NCBI GenBank assembly: GCA_030840545.1
Contig: JAVEEH010000330.1
Span: 1-6,688, forward strand
Origin: Frankiaceae bacterium
GTDB lineage: Bacteria; Actinomycetota; Actinomycetes; JAFAQI01
Direction: 5' to 3'
Length of the DNA: 6,688 nt
Under the pieces are notes generated by a model. The model was not told where the DNA came from and did no database searches. It saw only the letters and a program-made list of their open reading frames with translations. Shown here piece after piece: positions 6,033 to 6,688 of the stretch. Made by a program: the position numbers and the translations under genes. Numbering within the stretch: the first letter of the stretch is position 1; each line of letters opens with the position of its first letter.

Positions 6033-6688
6033 AGCGGGTGGCAGTTGTCGGGGTCGGCCAGACGAAGTACGCCGCCAAGCGGCAGGACGTCTCGATCGCC
6101 GGGCTGGTGCGGGAGGCCGCCAAGCGCGCGTTGGACGACGCCGGCCTGACCTGGGCGGACATCGATGCCGTGGTCATCGGCAAGGCGCCCGACATGTTCG
6201 AGGGCGTGATGATGCCGGAGCTCTATCTCGCCGACGCGCTCGGCGCGGTGGGCAAGCCGATGATCCGCGTGCACACCGCCGGGAGCGTCGGCGGCTCGAC
6301 CGGCGTGATGGCGAGCCACCTGGTGTCCTCGGGGTCACACAAGCGGGTGCTCGTCGTCTGCTTCGAGAAGCAGAGCGAGTCCAACGCGACGTGGGCGCTC
6401 TCGATCCGGCTGCCGTTCACAGGAGGCAGCGTGACCGGTGCGGGCGGCTACTTCGCGCCGGTGATCCGCGCTTACATGCGCCGCGCCAACGCCCCGGACC
6501 ACATCGGCATCAAGGTCGCCGTCAAGGACCGGGTCAACGCGCTGAAGAACCCCTACGCGCACCTGCAGCTGCCGGACATCAGCGAGGAGAAGGTGCGCGA
6601 GTCGCCGATGCTGTGGGACCCGATCCGTTATCTCGAGACCTGCCCGTCGAGCGACGGTGCGTGCGCGGTCGTGCTCGCCGACGAGGAC
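6029..6688 (+). CDS. ltp3: Ltp3-like thiolase-fold lipid-transfer protein, 3' end cut by the window
   Basis: The first 220 residues of a thiolase-superfamily protein of the SCPx/lipid-transfer type; the family is about 390 residues, so roughly 170 are missing. Recognisable parts are VAVVGVGQTKYAAKR (4-18), DIDAVVIGKAPDMFEG (44-59), IRVHTAGSVGGSTGVMASHL (79-98), EKQSESNATWALSI (113-126) and ETCPSSDGACAVVLADE (203-219). The loop that normally holds the nucleophilic cysteine reads HTAGSVGGS and has no cysteine. This suggests an aldolase (retro-aldol) role rather than thiolysis, as for Ltp2 and the Ltp3/Ltp4 proteins for C-24-branched sterols. The sequence is very close to what I recall of M. tuberculosis Ltp3 (Rv3523). 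The ATG overlaps the preceding stop (ATGA), with GGAGG 10 nt upstream. It may pair with the preceding Ltp4-like protein and the DUF35 proteins. Confidence 0.88.
   Translation, partial: MKRVAVVGVGQTKYAAKRQDVSIAGLVREAAKRALDDAGLTWADIDAVVIGKAPDMFEGVMMPELYLADALGAVGKPMIRVHTAGSVGGSTGVMASHLVSSGSHKRVLVVCFEKQSESNATWALSIRLPFTGGSVTGAGGYFAPVIRAYMRRANAPDHIGIKVAVKDRVNALKNPYAHLQLPDISEEKVRESPMLWDPIRYLETCPSSDGACAVVLADED

Overview
The window comes from a high-GC actinobacterium with a steroid (sterol side-chain) catabolic cluster. The evidence is G/C-rich third codon positions, frequent GTG/TTG starts, ATGA/GTGA start-stop overlaps, proteins that closely resemble mycobacterial/rhodococcal cholesterol enzymes, and two sites that match the known KstR operator pattern. 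The genus cannot be fixed from the sequence alone.

Layout. A divergent promoter region (about 2820-2947) separates two gene blocks. Leftward (minus strand): a FadA5-type thiolase (2819-1656), an EchA19-type enoyl-CoA hydratase (1652-864), a PaaI-type hotdog thioesterase (863-234), then after a 49-nt gap the start of a secreted protein (184 to beyond base 1), probably a LVIVD-repeat protein. Rightward (plus strand): a cytochrome P450 of the CYP124/CYP125 group (2948-4174), two consecutive DUF35 OB-fold genes (4171-4617 and 4614-5096), an Ltp4-like thiolase-fold protein (5097-6032) and an Ltp3-like thiolase-fold protein (6029 to beyond 6688). Most junctions overlap or touch, so each side looks like one transcription unit.

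How the genes fit together (inference from family knowledge). The P450 would oxidise the terminal methyl of the sterol side chain. The resulting acid is activated to a CoA thioester elsewhere. EchA19 hydrates the enoyl-CoA, and FadA5 cleaves the 3-ketoacyl-CoA to shorten the chain. The Ltp3/Ltp4 proteins and the two DUF35 proteins are best explained as aldolase subunits; in rhodococci Ltp3 and Ltp4 are needed for C-24-branched (plant) sterol side chains. The thioesterase may release stalled acyl-CoAs. The secreted protein is of unknown role.

Most notable: (i) the divergent region carries two KstR-like operators inside a 28-29 bp imperfect inverted repeat; (ii) the DUF35 component, which I recall as a single about 300-residue protein in M. 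tuberculosis (Rv3521), is here two separate genes, the first with no zinc-ribbon cysteines; (iii) both Ltp proteins lack the thiolase cysteine nucleophile; (iv) the three leftward enzyme genes lie in one reading frame separated only by TGA codons. I found no RNA gene, insertion sequence, CRISPR array or clear terminator. There is no gene-free stretch over 300 bases.
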